Part shown: positions 36,539-47,071 of the stretch, in pieces
Layout: the number at the start of each line of letters is the position of its first letter
Numbering within the stretch: position 1 is the stretch's first letter
Assembly: GCA_007026445.1 (NCBI GenBank)
Contig: VDMD01000013.1
Span: 496,001 to 560,000 of the forward strand
Source: Schizophyllum amplum
Lineage: Eukaryota; Basidiomycota; Agaricomycetes; Agaricales; Schizophyllaceae
DNA length: 64,000 nt
Reading direction: 5' to 3'
The notes under the pieces: model-generated
The model's database searches: none
What the model was told of the DNA's origin: nothing
What the model saw: only the letters and a program-made list of their open reading frames with translations
Position numbers and translations under genes: made by a program

Positions 36539-37951
36539 TCAGAGTCAGGTCGGCATCTCGCCATGTGGCGATGATTCAGCGGGTCTAGGTCGTATCAGAT
36601 TAGATATCGAACCACGCCGTCAACGTCACCTCCGAGCTGCCTCCGACGCTGCCGGAGTGGACATCGGAGAGGAATGACATCGAAGTGGTGAGAGTCGAAC
36701 TGAAGTCTTGGGAGGACATGAATATTGAACGTGGACATCACGTCCAATCCACGTGAATGTTCATCTGATGTTCATTGCTCGCGCCCGACCTGCCGAGGAA
36801 CGAGGCAAGGGGAGGGCGCGAGCAAAATGTGCTATCACGTGATTGGAAAGGGGATCCCCTCGCAGGAATGTTTTTCCGGTACAAGGGAGATCGGTACGGC
36901 GCACAGCGCCTCTGTCTTTGGGATTTCCTATATACTGCAAAGACAGAAGATGATCTTCCGAGTTTCCTGAACACGCATGCGAAGTTTCATGACTTGAGCT
37001 GCAGTTTTCAGCCCTTCTCCCTCAAGATAAAATGCGCTGCAGCGCATTCCGAATTTCTAGGTCTTTTCGCTTACTTGAAATGCCAGCGTGTACTGATAGC
37101 ATGCATCTATCATCCTACAAGGTTATAGAGCGACAGCTCTCCTCTCGAACAGACTATGGAGACCGCAAACTCGGGAGGCGCGGCGAGCGCAGCGCACAGG
37201 GCACAGGGCTACGTCAATCGCGGCGCCGCTGCCTTCCGCGGCGTCCGCGGTTCCGTCGCAGCCGCTGGAGGCGGCGCGCGCCTCACGTGGCATGCCCACC
37301 TCACGCACTGCTCACGCGCGTTGTGCAACACGCCTTTCCTAGCGAGCACTCCGCGGTCTTGCCGCAAGCCTATGTTAGAAATTCTCCTTACCACGCCACG
37401 TGGCGCGTTGCTGTCGAGTCTGAATCGAGCATTGTCGAACCTGCGTCGTGACCGAGGCCGCCAGGGCCGCCAGGCCGCTTGCTTTCTTGACCTGCAACTT
37501 CTTCAACTTTGCACAATTAAAGTATGAGGGGCACCCTCCGTCGCCGCCTGCGCAGTGCGGGAAACGCGTCGGCAAGAGGCCGCAACGAAGCACTTCACCG
37601 CTCAACGTTTCCTTCTTCTCGGCATCTCCGCAGCGCTCATCACCGATAGCCTGCCCAAACCACGGATCGGCGTCTGCCTTCTCATTGGCCTTCTCAGGCC
37701 ATCGCCATCCCAATCAGCGAAGCGAGCATGCGGGCGGCGGGCCACCACGGCGCATGACGGCCAGGTCCCCGCGACATTCCGCGACGTCGGATAGGCGACG
37801 GGGCGACGCAGGGCGAACCGTTTACGCGCTTCTTACTCCGAACAGTGATGCATCCCGCATTGCAAGAAAACATGCGCCTGTGGTCCTCTCCTCCTGCCTT
37901 CACGCTCGGATGCGCAAGCTCGGGAATTGTTGTGCATAGCTAGTCGGCAGC
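36539..37951. other. Intergenic 1.4 kb with CACGTG sites and a palindrome
   Basis: Upstream region of the Zap1-like gene and the plus-strand membrane protein. CACGTG cores occur near 36750, 36837, 37284 and 37398, and 37031-37048 is a perfect 18-bp palindrome centred on CTGCAG. Open frames here (for example 37448-37939) have skewed composition and no domain. Confidence 0.4.
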
Positions 37952-39526
37952 ATGGCCGCCATCCACACCATCATCATCGTAGCGCTGATGGTTGAGGTGT
38001 GTCGACGCCTGCAGTCCCCAGTGCAATATACTGACCTTGCCATGTAGCTCTTTAGTTATGGTGTGCTAGTTTCAGAGCTTGTCGTATTGGTCCTGATCTG
38101 CCCTATCTTTGCCTCCAGGTATCTATACGACGATATTCCTACAGCATATGGCGGCTGTCTTTCGCAGGAACCGGAAGAGGAGCAAGCATGTCGGGGTAAG
38201 TCTTAGCACCCTCCCGAAACGATAACTTATACCATGCATGCAGACTTCCATGTACATTGCCATCGCCATGTATTGTATTGCATCTCTGCACGCTTGTGAG
38301 CATTCAGAGGTCCCTCTCAAAGTTCGCCGACCGATTTACAACGAAGCGATGTCGATCTACCGCGCCGTATACGCGTTCTGCGTCCTTGAGGACGCCGCGG
38401 AACAGGTCGCCTTCCTCACGAGCCTGTCGCACTTTCACCTCAAGATACTCTTCGCCACTGAGATGCTGCAGGTTGTTATTGCCGACCTGGTTCTGGTGCG
38501 CAACCGCATCCTGACTTGTCAGATAGCCACGCGACTAACCGCAGAGACACAGCTCAACCTCATATACGTCGTTTGGGGGAACAGTTGGTGGTCGCTAGCG
38601 GGGCCTATCGTACTCTTTCTAATCGCTCTAGGTAAGGCATTCGCAACCTCCACATTCCTACTCCACATGATCGCCCGTTCCTCTTGCAAGTCCGACTCTA
38701 ACATGCACACACGCTATAGTCGCTGGTATCATTGCTGTTGCCCGTTTGGACGACTCGGAGACCTCATCCATCTATTTCCTCATCAGCCTCCCAGCATCAC
38801 TCGCGGAGAACCTGCTCATCACTGCGCTACTCGCCTGGCGCTTGCGACAACGGCACCGCTGCTCCGTGCGTGCTGGGCTCGTGCCCATTACCGACAACTC
38901 AGGCGACCGACAAGATGGCGGGGCGGGGCTCGAGAGTGCTCACTCGACCCTCACGACGGGTATCGCTGTACCGTCGGGTCTCAGTGCGGCAGGCTCTGGT
39001 AGTACAGGCCATGGCAATGACGATGTCCGCGGAAACAGCTTTCCTGGTGGTAACAGCTCTCTTCGGGGCCTCGCTGCGTTTCGTGGGACTGCGGCTCGTC
39101 GGAGTCGGCTTCTACGCATCTCGCGGACGATCGTGAAGACATCCGCAATTTGGCATGTCCTGTTTGCTGTGTTCGCAGCGCTGGCGGTCGCGAATAGTCA
39201 AGCCCGGACTATCGCGCAGGCCGCGCTAGCAACGACTGCGGGTGAGTAATCTTCTTCCGGTGTTGTCTCTCGTGGTGTCCTCCACGCCGAGTACAATTTT
39301 CTTGGCAATGGATGGACTTACCGATTTTTCCCCAGGAATGGTCTACTCCCTCCTTACGCTCCGCCTGTATCGACTGCTAGACAGCGAAGGCGACCATCCA
39401 GCATCGTGGCAATGGCAGATGCCAACTATCCACATTCGGGCACCGGACGAGCAGCGCAGGTCGCTGGATGAGCGGCGATCGTCAGTGACGCCGTCGCCCA
39501 CAGAGTCGAGCTATAATATCAAGTAA
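37952..39526 (+). CDS. Seven-helix membrane protein, second member of the expanded type
   Basis: Begins MAAIHTIIIVALMVE. Small exons carry LFSYGIYTTIFLQHMAAVFR and RNRKRSKHVGTSMYIAIAMY (helices 1-2). Then come a loop with ATEMLQVVIADLVL, WWSLAGPIVLFLIAL, VAGIIAVARLDDSETSSIYF, ISLPASLAENLLITALLAWR and, after a long Gly/Ser loop, TSAIWHVLFAVFAALAVA. GMVYSLLTLRLYRLL is the last helix before a hydrophilic tail ending at 39526. The helix order resembles the 13.1-14.6 kb gene, although the pairwise sequence is distant, so the two are related in type rather than a recent duplication. It is expected at the plasma membrane. No ligand or function is known. Confidence 0.6.
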
Positions 39527-39587
39527 CGATTTCATTTCGTGTATGACGAGAGCACGGCCTACGTTTCCATAATGTCTGGTTTACAGC

Positions 39588-40303
39588 CTCACTCGGACTC
39601 GTACTTGGTGGATCGCTGCAGCCATCATACATCAGCCTCCCCTGGACCCAACTAGAGGAGTTGACATTGGAGAGGTACAATTTGGGCCTCAGCATTTTGG
39701 CGTTTTGCGTAATCCTTCAGACGTTTGTATAAAATGTCGAAGCCGACCAAGAGCCAACTATCGTAGAACATGAAAAGGCACCCATCCCTGTAGTCTCCTT
39801 CGGCGGCCTACGTGCACTCACCCTCGTCGGCTACGGCTGGCACTCTACGACTTCATTGATGTGCCCAATCTGGTCGATTTGTCCGCGATGCCTCGAGAAT
39901 GCATGGCCGATTCCCCCATCTTCGTCTGTGCGTCGATTTTTACGAAGGACACAGCGGTCGGACTCGGACATCCCTTCCCTCCAACGCTTGGATATCTCCG
40001 GCATCATTGACGACGGTTCTGACGATGCCGATGACGTCCACGGTCTACTGTCCACGGCCTACTGTCAGCCCTGCTATTTGCCAAAGGTTACCGTTCTTGA
40101 GCTGGCATTTCTGGAGGACGCATGCTTCAGCTTGATCATCCTGGATGGACTCATCTCGAGGCCAGGGGCGGATGGCCTCCGCTTTGTGCACGAAAATCCG
40201 CTGAGCAAATCTGAAGCCAACCTATTGAAGGAGCTGGCGCTCTCTCGAGCTCGTGGCGCGACTGGCGGTAAGTACAGGGTCGAGCGACGAGGATCTGTTT
40301 GAC
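39588..40303 (+). pseudogene. Decayed F-box/leucine-rich-type gene fragment
   Basis: Leucine-rich text of the type found in agaricomycete F-box proteins is scattered over the frames: SLPWTQLEELTLERYNL, then an in-frame TAA (39730-39732) followed by VVSFGGLRALTLVGYG. Next, one base out of frame, is LYDFIDVPNLVDLSAMPREC, and shifted back again IPSLQRLDISGIIDDGSDDA. At least one stop and two frame changes lack plausible introns, and no start or F-box is found. An intact F-box gene lies just downstream on the other strand. Confidence 0.6.
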
Positions 40304-40538
40304 ACTGCAGGCAGGCAACTCGATAAATCCAGGTTCCTGCCAATGCGCTACTCAAGGCAGCTGGGAGCATGAGCTGACGTCCGAAGGCATTCTCCTTGAC
40401 CGGACGCTATGCACGAAATTGCTGGTTTCTTGATAATCAAATGCCTGCAGAAATCTGTACTACACACATACGAGGGTCAGATATAAGTATGTCAAATCCA
40501 GCCTGGTCTTCCAGGATGTTTCCCAGCGTCGACCCTCG

Positions 40539-41980
40539 CTAGGTTGTTGTTGCCCGCCCAGGCCCCGACCGCACATCCAACACAACACCCGGTGTTACAA
40601 GCCTCGGCAATGCCAGCCAGATTCGCTCCACCAATCGCTCGTACCCCAGCATCGTATACCGGAGCTCTGCAGGGAGACACAACGTCACCTGCCTAGGCGG
40701 CGCGCCCATCAACACCATGCGCCGTATCCCGCGCCCACGGAGCTCAATCTGCGTGGAATTCGAGAGCGTTATCGGCTGCAACAGCATCGCCGGCTGCGCG
40801 TCCTGCTGTCGCTCCCGCAGCTCCCGCGCACGCGCTGCCCAAGCGCCCAACGCTTCATCGACGGCCTCCCAGTCCGCAAAGCCGCTGGCGCCGGCACGCC
40901 ATTCTGCGCCGACGAAATCGACACGCAGGTGGTCGACTCCGGCGGGCAGCAGTTCGAAGGCGCGTACGAGCCAGCGTGGCACGCCGAGCGGCGCGAGTCG
41001 CAGGATAGCCCCGCCGAGAGTAACGTCGCGCAGCATAGAAAGGCGCGCGACTGATATCGCTTGGTCCACAGCGGAGAAGGCCGCGGGCGGGCTGTAGTCT
41101 GCGCGAGGAGGTCAGGGCAAACGAAGCGCGAGCGAAGAAATATCTTACCTGGACAAGGGTACAAGGCGAGGCTCTCCAGCGCCGTGCAGCGTGCGAGGAG
41201 CGCGTTGACGGCGTCGTGCGTATCCGGTCCGCGCGTGCGGAGCACGATACTGAGTTGCTTCAGAGGCATGGTTTCTGTATGGGCCTCACGCTGGGCGAGC
41301 CATTGAAGAAGATACTCCACGTTACCGGCCTGCTGGACCTCGTATGCAGTTTCCACCTGTACCGAGGCGAGTGAGAGCGCAGGGACACACGTTTTCACAC
41401 CCCGCTCGACTCTTGCTGTGATACTTCGCAGCTCTGAGTCCTCCTCGAGGGTCGACTGCAGGAATACCATCTGCGAAATGAATGGGCCGATGGAGTGTAA
41501 TAGTTGATAGGGAAGGTTGGTGACGCGCTCAAGCCGCAAGGTGCGCATGGACGGCGATGAGATGATGTCAATAAAGGCGGCCTGCGTAACAACTGGTAGC
41601 ACATTCCACACTATCGACGAGGATGTCGGGCCGTGAATGTAGAGCCCTGCGAGCGAGCGAGCATCCGCCAGACGACGAAGCAGAGACGGTAAGGATACCT
41701 CTGCGCGCAGCCAAGCGCTGGCGATGCTGGAGTCCTCGACAAGACGCAAATGCTGGATATATCGTGTGAGTGCCGGGTCATTTGCGAGCAGGTCCTCCAA
41801 TTGTGCGCAGCGCTTCGCGGCACCGCGAAAGGGCGAAAGCGATACGGCACGGAAGAGATGCGTGCGCGCCGCGTCCAAAAATATTGGGTTCGTGAGTGAG
41901 CACACGCCGAGGGCTGATGGATTGTCATGAAGATGGTCCACAATATCATCGATGAGCTCTTGGGGCAGCGCGGAGGTCAT
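40539..41980 (-). CDS. F-box protein, agaricomycete-expanded type
   Basis: Starts MTSALPQELIDDIVDHLHDN at 41980 with the N-terminal F-box-like motif (LPxELIDDIVDHL... LGVCSLTNPIFLDAARTHLF). A leucine-rich body follows (SLPSLLRRLADARSLAGLYI, SMRTLRLERVTNLPYQLL). One intron (GTAAGA donor after LALYPCP, GCAG acceptor) joins to DYSPPAAFSAVDQAISVARL and on to the stop at 40539. Such proteins use the F-box to bind Skp1 in an SCF ubiquitin ligase and the repeat region to pick targets; hundreds occur in mushroom genomes. The C-terminal end beyond the PRLVTPGVVLD segment is Gly/Arg/Thr-rich and may reflect a missed intron. The target is unknown. Confidence 0.75.
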
Positions 41981-42353
41981 GGTTCGATACAAGGAGAGGA
42001 GGGCGGGAAGTGGACCGACTCTTGAAAGTCGACTTATCGCGTTGCAGCACGTGATATGGCGTTGTTCCCAAAGTCCAACTCCCAGATCAGATAACAGTCG
42101 AATCAATATGGAAACAACTGCAAGATCTAGCTCAAAGCCTACCATGACTCCCCGGCTTTGAGAAAGGTAAGTAATCGCCGCCACTGCTAAGCAACTAAGG
42201 CTCAGTATTTTCTGATTCATGAAAATCTGCGACCCTCTTACTCACAACACACCTGCATCAGCCCTTGTTGAACGTTGAACATCCGTGGTTGGTGCTTCAT
42301 GTACTGTAAGAGCTCGTACGAAACTTCAACGGTAGCAACGGAGCTATCTGACA

Positions 42354-43888
42354 TCACAAATTCGTTTCGCCATCGAATAGCACATTCAGCCACGCCGCAA
42401 GCCGATAACCTTGCTTCGCGACCTGCAGCTCCACCTATACAGCGTACTATCAGCATGCCATATTCTACAGTACAGTACAGACAGTCACATACCGTCTCTA
42501 CCGCATCGTCGTAGTACGCTCCCTCGCACAGGTCGTCGCCGTCCTCGTAGGTGAATACCGCCGACTGCAGCGCCATGAATTTCGTGAGCTTCTGATACTT
42601 CGGTAGCTTGGCGAACCCTACGTACACAGTCGTACGAATTTGCGTCCTCCGCCCATTCGAGAGGGCACTTCAAGGGCGTAATCGCACGCGACTCCAGGAA
42701 CGTCCAAATGTCATCCCGAAGCGAGAGCCCGCGCCGACGTAGCGGGTCAGTCGGGTCTGCGCAAGTGATCCAATCATCCGCCAACGAGGCATAGGCGCCG
42801 GACTGTGGGACGATTAACACATCGCACAGATTCACGCATATATTGAAAGATACTCGCCTGTATCCGCTTAGTCAGATCGGCTGCCCAGTCCTCTGCGTCC
42901 TTGCCGTCGAGCAGGACGTTGATGATCCCGGAGTCTAGCGAGGTGTCGGCCCCGACACGATATTTGATAGGACACCTAAGACGTACCCCAGAGCTACATT
43001 GACGTTTGTCGTCAGCGTAGTGCTCGATAGTCAACGGGAACAGCATACCGAGTGAAGGTTGGTCGACTTCCCATTGCACTCGACGTCAATGTAATTGCCG
43101 CCTAGCTCTTTGTTCTCGACGTGCAACGGTTGACCAAGGTCGCCAATGAACTATAGAGCGCCACCCTCAGTATAACAATTGCGGTAAACGCTGAGCGCAG
43201 ACGTACGTGGTCTGTGTAACGCCCGTCAATTCGTCTAAGCCTCGCGCGCACTAACACAATGGGACTCACCCAGAAACTTCAAGGCCTCCTGCTGCTCGTC
43301 CTCCGTTAGGCTATCGTCGACGACACGCGCTACGAGATGTACGCCTCAGCCAACGCCAACCCCGGCCTGACACCAGCAACTCGTCCACACGTACACGTAT
43401 AGTTTGCGATTGCTGTCAAGATGCACTTCCCATTCGCGCAGTCGCGGTCCATGTCGACCGAGCATGAAGATGGCGGATCATCTGCGTGCATGCGTGAGTA
43501 AGCTACAACCCTGAGTCAACAGCTTCGCGGCGCCCACCCTGTGCATCTACATAATGCAACTCAGATGCCCTGCGCAAGGTCAGCTTTCTTCGTCCTCGCT
43601 CATAGAGACTACGTACCAGTCGTATGCGTCGTTGCTCTTGATTTGATCGGCCCAGGGGCCGGCGACGCCGAGCGACTTGTTGTAGTCAGAACCGAGCGAC
43701 GTCTGCACGAAGTCAAGCGCGTTAGGCGCAAGAAACTGCACGGGACTCATCAGAAGCAGAGCTGTTGCGGGGAAGAGTGCACTTACGGCCATAGCCACAT
43801 ACCCGACAGCCTCATGTCCCGTGGCGCCCCAGGCGGCAACGCGTGTGGCGAGCGGGGAAATTGCAAGGGCGGCGATGCAAGCCTTCAT
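42354..43888 (-). CDS. Secreted S1/P1-type nuclease, copy 1
   Basis: Starts MKACIAALAISPLATRVAAW at 43888: signal peptide followed directly by WGATGHEAVGYVA, in which the new N-terminal Trp and the GH pair bind zinc. Joined exons give FLAPNALDFVQTSLG, AGPWADQIKSNDAY, SELHYVDAQ, PPSSCSVDMDRDCANGKCIL, AIANYT, FIGDLGQPLHVENKELGGN, TNLHSLWDSGII, ITPLKCPLEWAEDAN and AKQGYRLAAWLNVLFDG, with the stop at 42354. These are the trinuclear-zinc ligands and disulfide cysteines of P1 nuclease, which degrades single-stranded DNA and RNA outside the cell. At least eight introns were inferred; one (42857-42803) has a GC donor. A TATA-like ATATAAAG lies about 65 bp upstream. It is paralogous to the gene at 47.1-48.6 kb. 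Confidence 0.88.
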
Positions 43889-44237
43889 GGCAACGAAGAG
43901 ACTGGCAGAGATGGGGCAGAGACGCTCAGATAGCAGGCGTCTTCACAGGAAGCTTTATATGCTCCGGGTGCGGGTGTATACTTAGTGCAACGCGTCGCGA
44001 CGATGTGAGTTCAGGACGTCGCCATAGATTGTCCAACGTGGATGTTGACTTCGGCCTGGGCACCATGGACGGCATCGTTGCGCACATGCGTGGATAGATA
44101 TCGTGCAGCGCGTGCGATCATGAGGTAGTGGACGTCGGAATGATGGATTCTACACGTGACTTCTCGCCTTGTGGATGCCGTCGATAGCAAAGTCGTACTT
44201 ATCTACTCAATGCAAAGTACTGAACTGTGTTCAGGAG

Positions 44238-45212
44238 TCAGGACCACTGGTAAACATGGGAGTTAGTCGAGCGCACAGTGTAAAGAATGTAGCGCACCTG
44301 ATATTCGCCGTAGAACGCTTTCTTCAGAGCAGCGACGAGCGTCTTGTTATCGACGCGACAGCCCTCGAAGCTGTATAGCGGTGCCGCACGAAAACCGCTC
44401 CATAGATCCAACGTGACTATGAGACTATCCATGTCTCGATTCAGGTGCAAACCGGCGGCCTGGAGCAGCTGATATGCGACAGTGCAGGGCGTAGAAGAGG
44501 TTGTATCCTCGGCTGCAGGGAATGCGCCGGAGTCCACCTCACATGGACACGAAGGAGGAGGTATGGAAGATGATGCTTGAAGATTCCCAAGAAAGATTGG
44601 AGATCCGTCAAGGCTGACAGTCGCTTGGTCTTGCAGGATCACATTGAGAGACACACTAGATGCCGAGGGAAGACCAGAGTCAGGATAAGACAGGCGGAGA
44701 TCTGCGGCGTGTGTAATCGGAAGTTTGCTTGTTGATGCACCTTCAGCGGACAAGGACGCGAGCGAGGCTGCGTCGGCCGAATACGCTTCGGACCAAATCG
44801 ATGAGCATGTAGAGGCCGCAGTCGCAGGTGATTCGGATGGACTACTCGATGCTTCACTGAATCCATCGCTAGTCGCATCATGGTTGTTCGAACATGCACT
44901 GTCTTCACGAATGTGGTTCGCGAGCTGCTCTTCGTCGACGCCTCTTTCGCGAAGCAGTCGTCGGAGGATGCGGTTTTCAGCAGCTACTTTGCGAGCAGCT
45001 TCTTGAATTTGGAGGTTTTTCTTGAGCAATGAGCCGTTGTAATTCAAGCAAGTGGACAGTGAACATACCTCTGCTCCCTCGAGCTGGCAGCGCTGTAGAC
45101 GCTCCTCCAGCGAGGCGACGTACTCTCGTTTCCGAGCTCTAGAGCGCCTCTGATTGTCACGCACGCGAGCCGTCAAAGATACTGAGTCCGCTGATTTCTG
45201 AGTAGGGGGCAT
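44238..45212 (-). CDS. bZIP transcription factor divergent from arsenite methyltransferase
   Basis: Start MPPTQKSADSVSLTARVRDN at 45212. The basic region RDNQRRSRARKREYVASLEE (N-x7-R of bZIP) runs into leucine heptads (LEERLQRCQLEGAE, continued after one intron by KNLQIQEAARKVAAENRILRRLL). The rest is Ser-rich with an ordered C-terminal part (DMDSLIVTLDLWSGFRAAPL). The basic region is closer to fungal AP-1-like/ApsA types than to CREB. An open frame runs to 44238, but a further intron near 44280 could give a shorter end. It shares a 235-bp promoter with the arsenite methyltransferase, so a role as its regulator is plausible, though no arsenic-sensing cysteine trio is obvious. Confidence 0.75.
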   Translation of the reverse strand: MPPTQKSADSVSLTARVRDNQRRSRARKREYVASLEERLQRCQLEGAEVCSLSTCLNYNGSLLKKNLQIQEAARKVAAENRILRRLLRERGVDEEQLANHIREDSACSNNHDATSDGFSEASSSPSESPATAASTCSSIWSEAYSADAASLASLSAEGASTSKLPITHAADLRLSYPDSGLPSASSVSLNVILQDQATVSLDGSPIFLGNLQASSSIPPPSCPCEVDSGAFPAAEDTTSSTPCTVAYQLLQAAGLHLNRDMDSLIVTLDLWSGFRAAPLYSFEGCRVDNKTLVAALKKAFYGEYQVRYILYTVRSTNSHVYQWS

Positions 45213-45264
45213 GATGGAAGTGGAAGAAAGAACAATTACTTGAATGAGAGAACAAAGCCCATGG

Positions 45265-45299
45265 TGACGTGACAAAGCTTCGGCGCCTGCCGAAGCTTT
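45265..45299. promoter_or_regulatory. Shared promoter: TGACGTGA site and perfect 11-bp-arm hairpin
   Basis: TGACGTGA (45265-45272), a bZIP-type half-palindrome, is followed by AAAGCTTCGGC (45274-45284), loop GCCT, and the exact complement GCCGAAGCTTT (45289-45299). It lies between the start codons of the bZIP gene (45212) and the arsenite methyltransferase (45448), about 90 bp upstream of the methyltransferase TATA box. Confidence 0.6.
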
Positions 45300-45389
45300 C
45301 GTGACATCATTGAGCTCGTCCAATCACAACTCGACAGTGACCTCCTCCCATCGCCCAGTGACTGTCGACGAGTGACAGCCGGGGAGACA

Positions 45390-45396
45390 TATATAA
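45390..45396 (+). promoter_or_regulatory. TATA box of the arsenite methyltransferase
   Basis: TATATAA 52 bp before the ATG at 45448, close enough to imply a very short 5' leader. Confidence 0.55.
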
Positions 45397-45447
45397 GGCA
45401 AGGCAGGGAAGACGTAACGGCATCCACCCGCTCTTGTCAACCCAACA

Positions 45448-46416
45448 ATGTCTGTCAACGACGTCCGTGAATTTTACGGCAAAGTCACCGAGACCGCGAC
45501 CGGCACTGGGCAGTATAACACCCGCGTCGCGAACGCCTTTGGCTACACCGCAGAGGAGCTCTCTGCTATCCCCACCGACGCCAACCTGGGCTTGTCGTGC
45601 GGCAACCCCATTGCTACGGCTAATATAAAGGAGGTAAGCCGGGTCGTCATCAAGTTCTCTCCGAGACGCTCAGCCCTCCACTGCAGGGCGAGACCTTCGT
45701 TGACCTTGGCTCTGGTGCTGGTCTTGATGTCTTTCTTGCCGCTCGGCAGGTTGGCGAGAAGGGAAGGGCCATCGGCATCGACATGACTGATGAAATGCTG
45801 GACCTGGCTCGGCGCAACGCTGCCAAAGGGAACTATGCAAACGTTGAATTTGTAAGTCTAATCTCTCGCTATACATATATCATAGGTGCTCACAACATAT
45901 CAGGTCAAGTCTCGCATCACCGAAATGGACCTGCCGGACAGCACCGCGGACATCGTCTCGTCCAACTGCGTCATCAACCTCGTTCCGGAGCCCGAGAAGC
46001 ACGTCGTATTCCGCGAGATATTCCGCATTCTAAAGCCTGGCGGGCGCCTGGCCGTATCCGACATACTCGCCAAGACAGACCTGCCTGACTACATACGCAA
46101 GGACCTTACGCTCTACGTCGGATGCATCGCCGGCGCGAGCCAGTCAGGCCAATACGAAAAGTGGATGAAGGAGGCTGGATTCGAAGGTAAATGTTGCGCC
46201 TGTTGATGCTGGTGCCGGAGTTGACGATAGCTTCTAGATATAGCGATTGTCGACACAAACAAGGATTTGAACGTCTATCAGAGTGACAAGCAGAGCATCG
46301 GGTGCTGCGGGAAGGGCTCGACCTGCAGCCCCCAGAAATCGGACCCTGGCATGAATATCAACTTCAACGAGTATGTGGGCTCGTACCAGATCTATGCTAT
46401 CAAGCCCAATTTGTGA
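45448..46416 (+). CDS. Arsenite S-adenosylmethionine methyltransferase
   Basis: Starts [20 protein letters not shown], with LGLSCGNP (Cys51) in exon 1. The SAM-binding core reads [20 protein letters not shown], then the acidic loop [37 protein letters not shown] and [15 protein letters not shown] third cysteine is in [11 protein letters not shown]. The Cys positions in [14 protein letters not shown] and YVGCIAGA are the three As(III)-binding cysteines of ArsM/AS3MT. The tail has a CCGKGSTC cluster often seen in microbial ArsM. The enzyme methylates arsenite to mono-, di- and trimethyl forms, some volatile, for detoxification. Four exons, stop at 46416. It is divergent from the bZIP gene. The bacterial-like compactness is common for fungal ArsM and suggests an old transfer, not shown here. 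Confidence 0.92.
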
Positions 46417-47071
46417 ACGGGATGGGTAGTATAGGTGTATTGAACCAGTATAGGTAGATAAATGGGAAAGGTAATACAGAAGTATCGGATACGCAACAAG
46501 GACCGCGCGCTATAGACTCTGCAGCTACCCGGCACCATAACAGACTAGACTTATTGCGAGGTTCACTTCGGTCATACGTTGTCTCTGCTGAAGACGTAAA
46601 GACAGCTGGCAGTAAGATTGGAAGTACTCCCGAGGACAGGGGGAGGGCGAAGAATATCGAGGCTGGTGAGCACATCGACAAGGTGGCAGTCGCAACGCCG
46701 TCGTAAGGACGAGTACTCACGATTAGGAAGAGAGCCGTACTGGAAGACAATGACTACCGAGGATCAACGACAACTTGAACCGACTGACGATGCTTCGAAG
46801 CCTTATTGACGACGTACTATCTCTCTCTCGGCCCTCGGAGCTCTCAACTCTTTCCCGGAGGCCCGGAAAGGCGCAGGAAAGGTCGACAATACTGGACCGT
46901 GGGATTGTACCATGGCGAGAAGCGCAATATTGAGTCCTATTTGGAAGGCAAGGTACACAAGACGGTGTATTCAGTAATCGACATAAATTTCGAGGCGCAG
47001 GCTGCGTGTACTTAGGTCGTTAAGAGATGAGGATGGGATGCAGACGTGATGGCGTCCGTGCCGATGCCATA
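46417..47071. other. Convergent 3' flanks
   Basis: Lies between the ends of the arsenite methyltransferase and S1/P1 copy 2. No coding feature is supported. Confidence 0.4.

Noticed and set aside
37448..37939. 163-codon plus-strand open frame before the second membrane protein
   Set aside because: Ser/Arg/Pro-biased text with no domain; ends right before the well-supported start at 37952.
42100..42220. Upstream extension of the F-box frame (MNQKILSLSCLAVAAITYLS...)
   Set aside because: The hydrophobic start looks like a signal peptide, but the F-box motif begins right after the ATG at 41980 and the upstream part has no family support.
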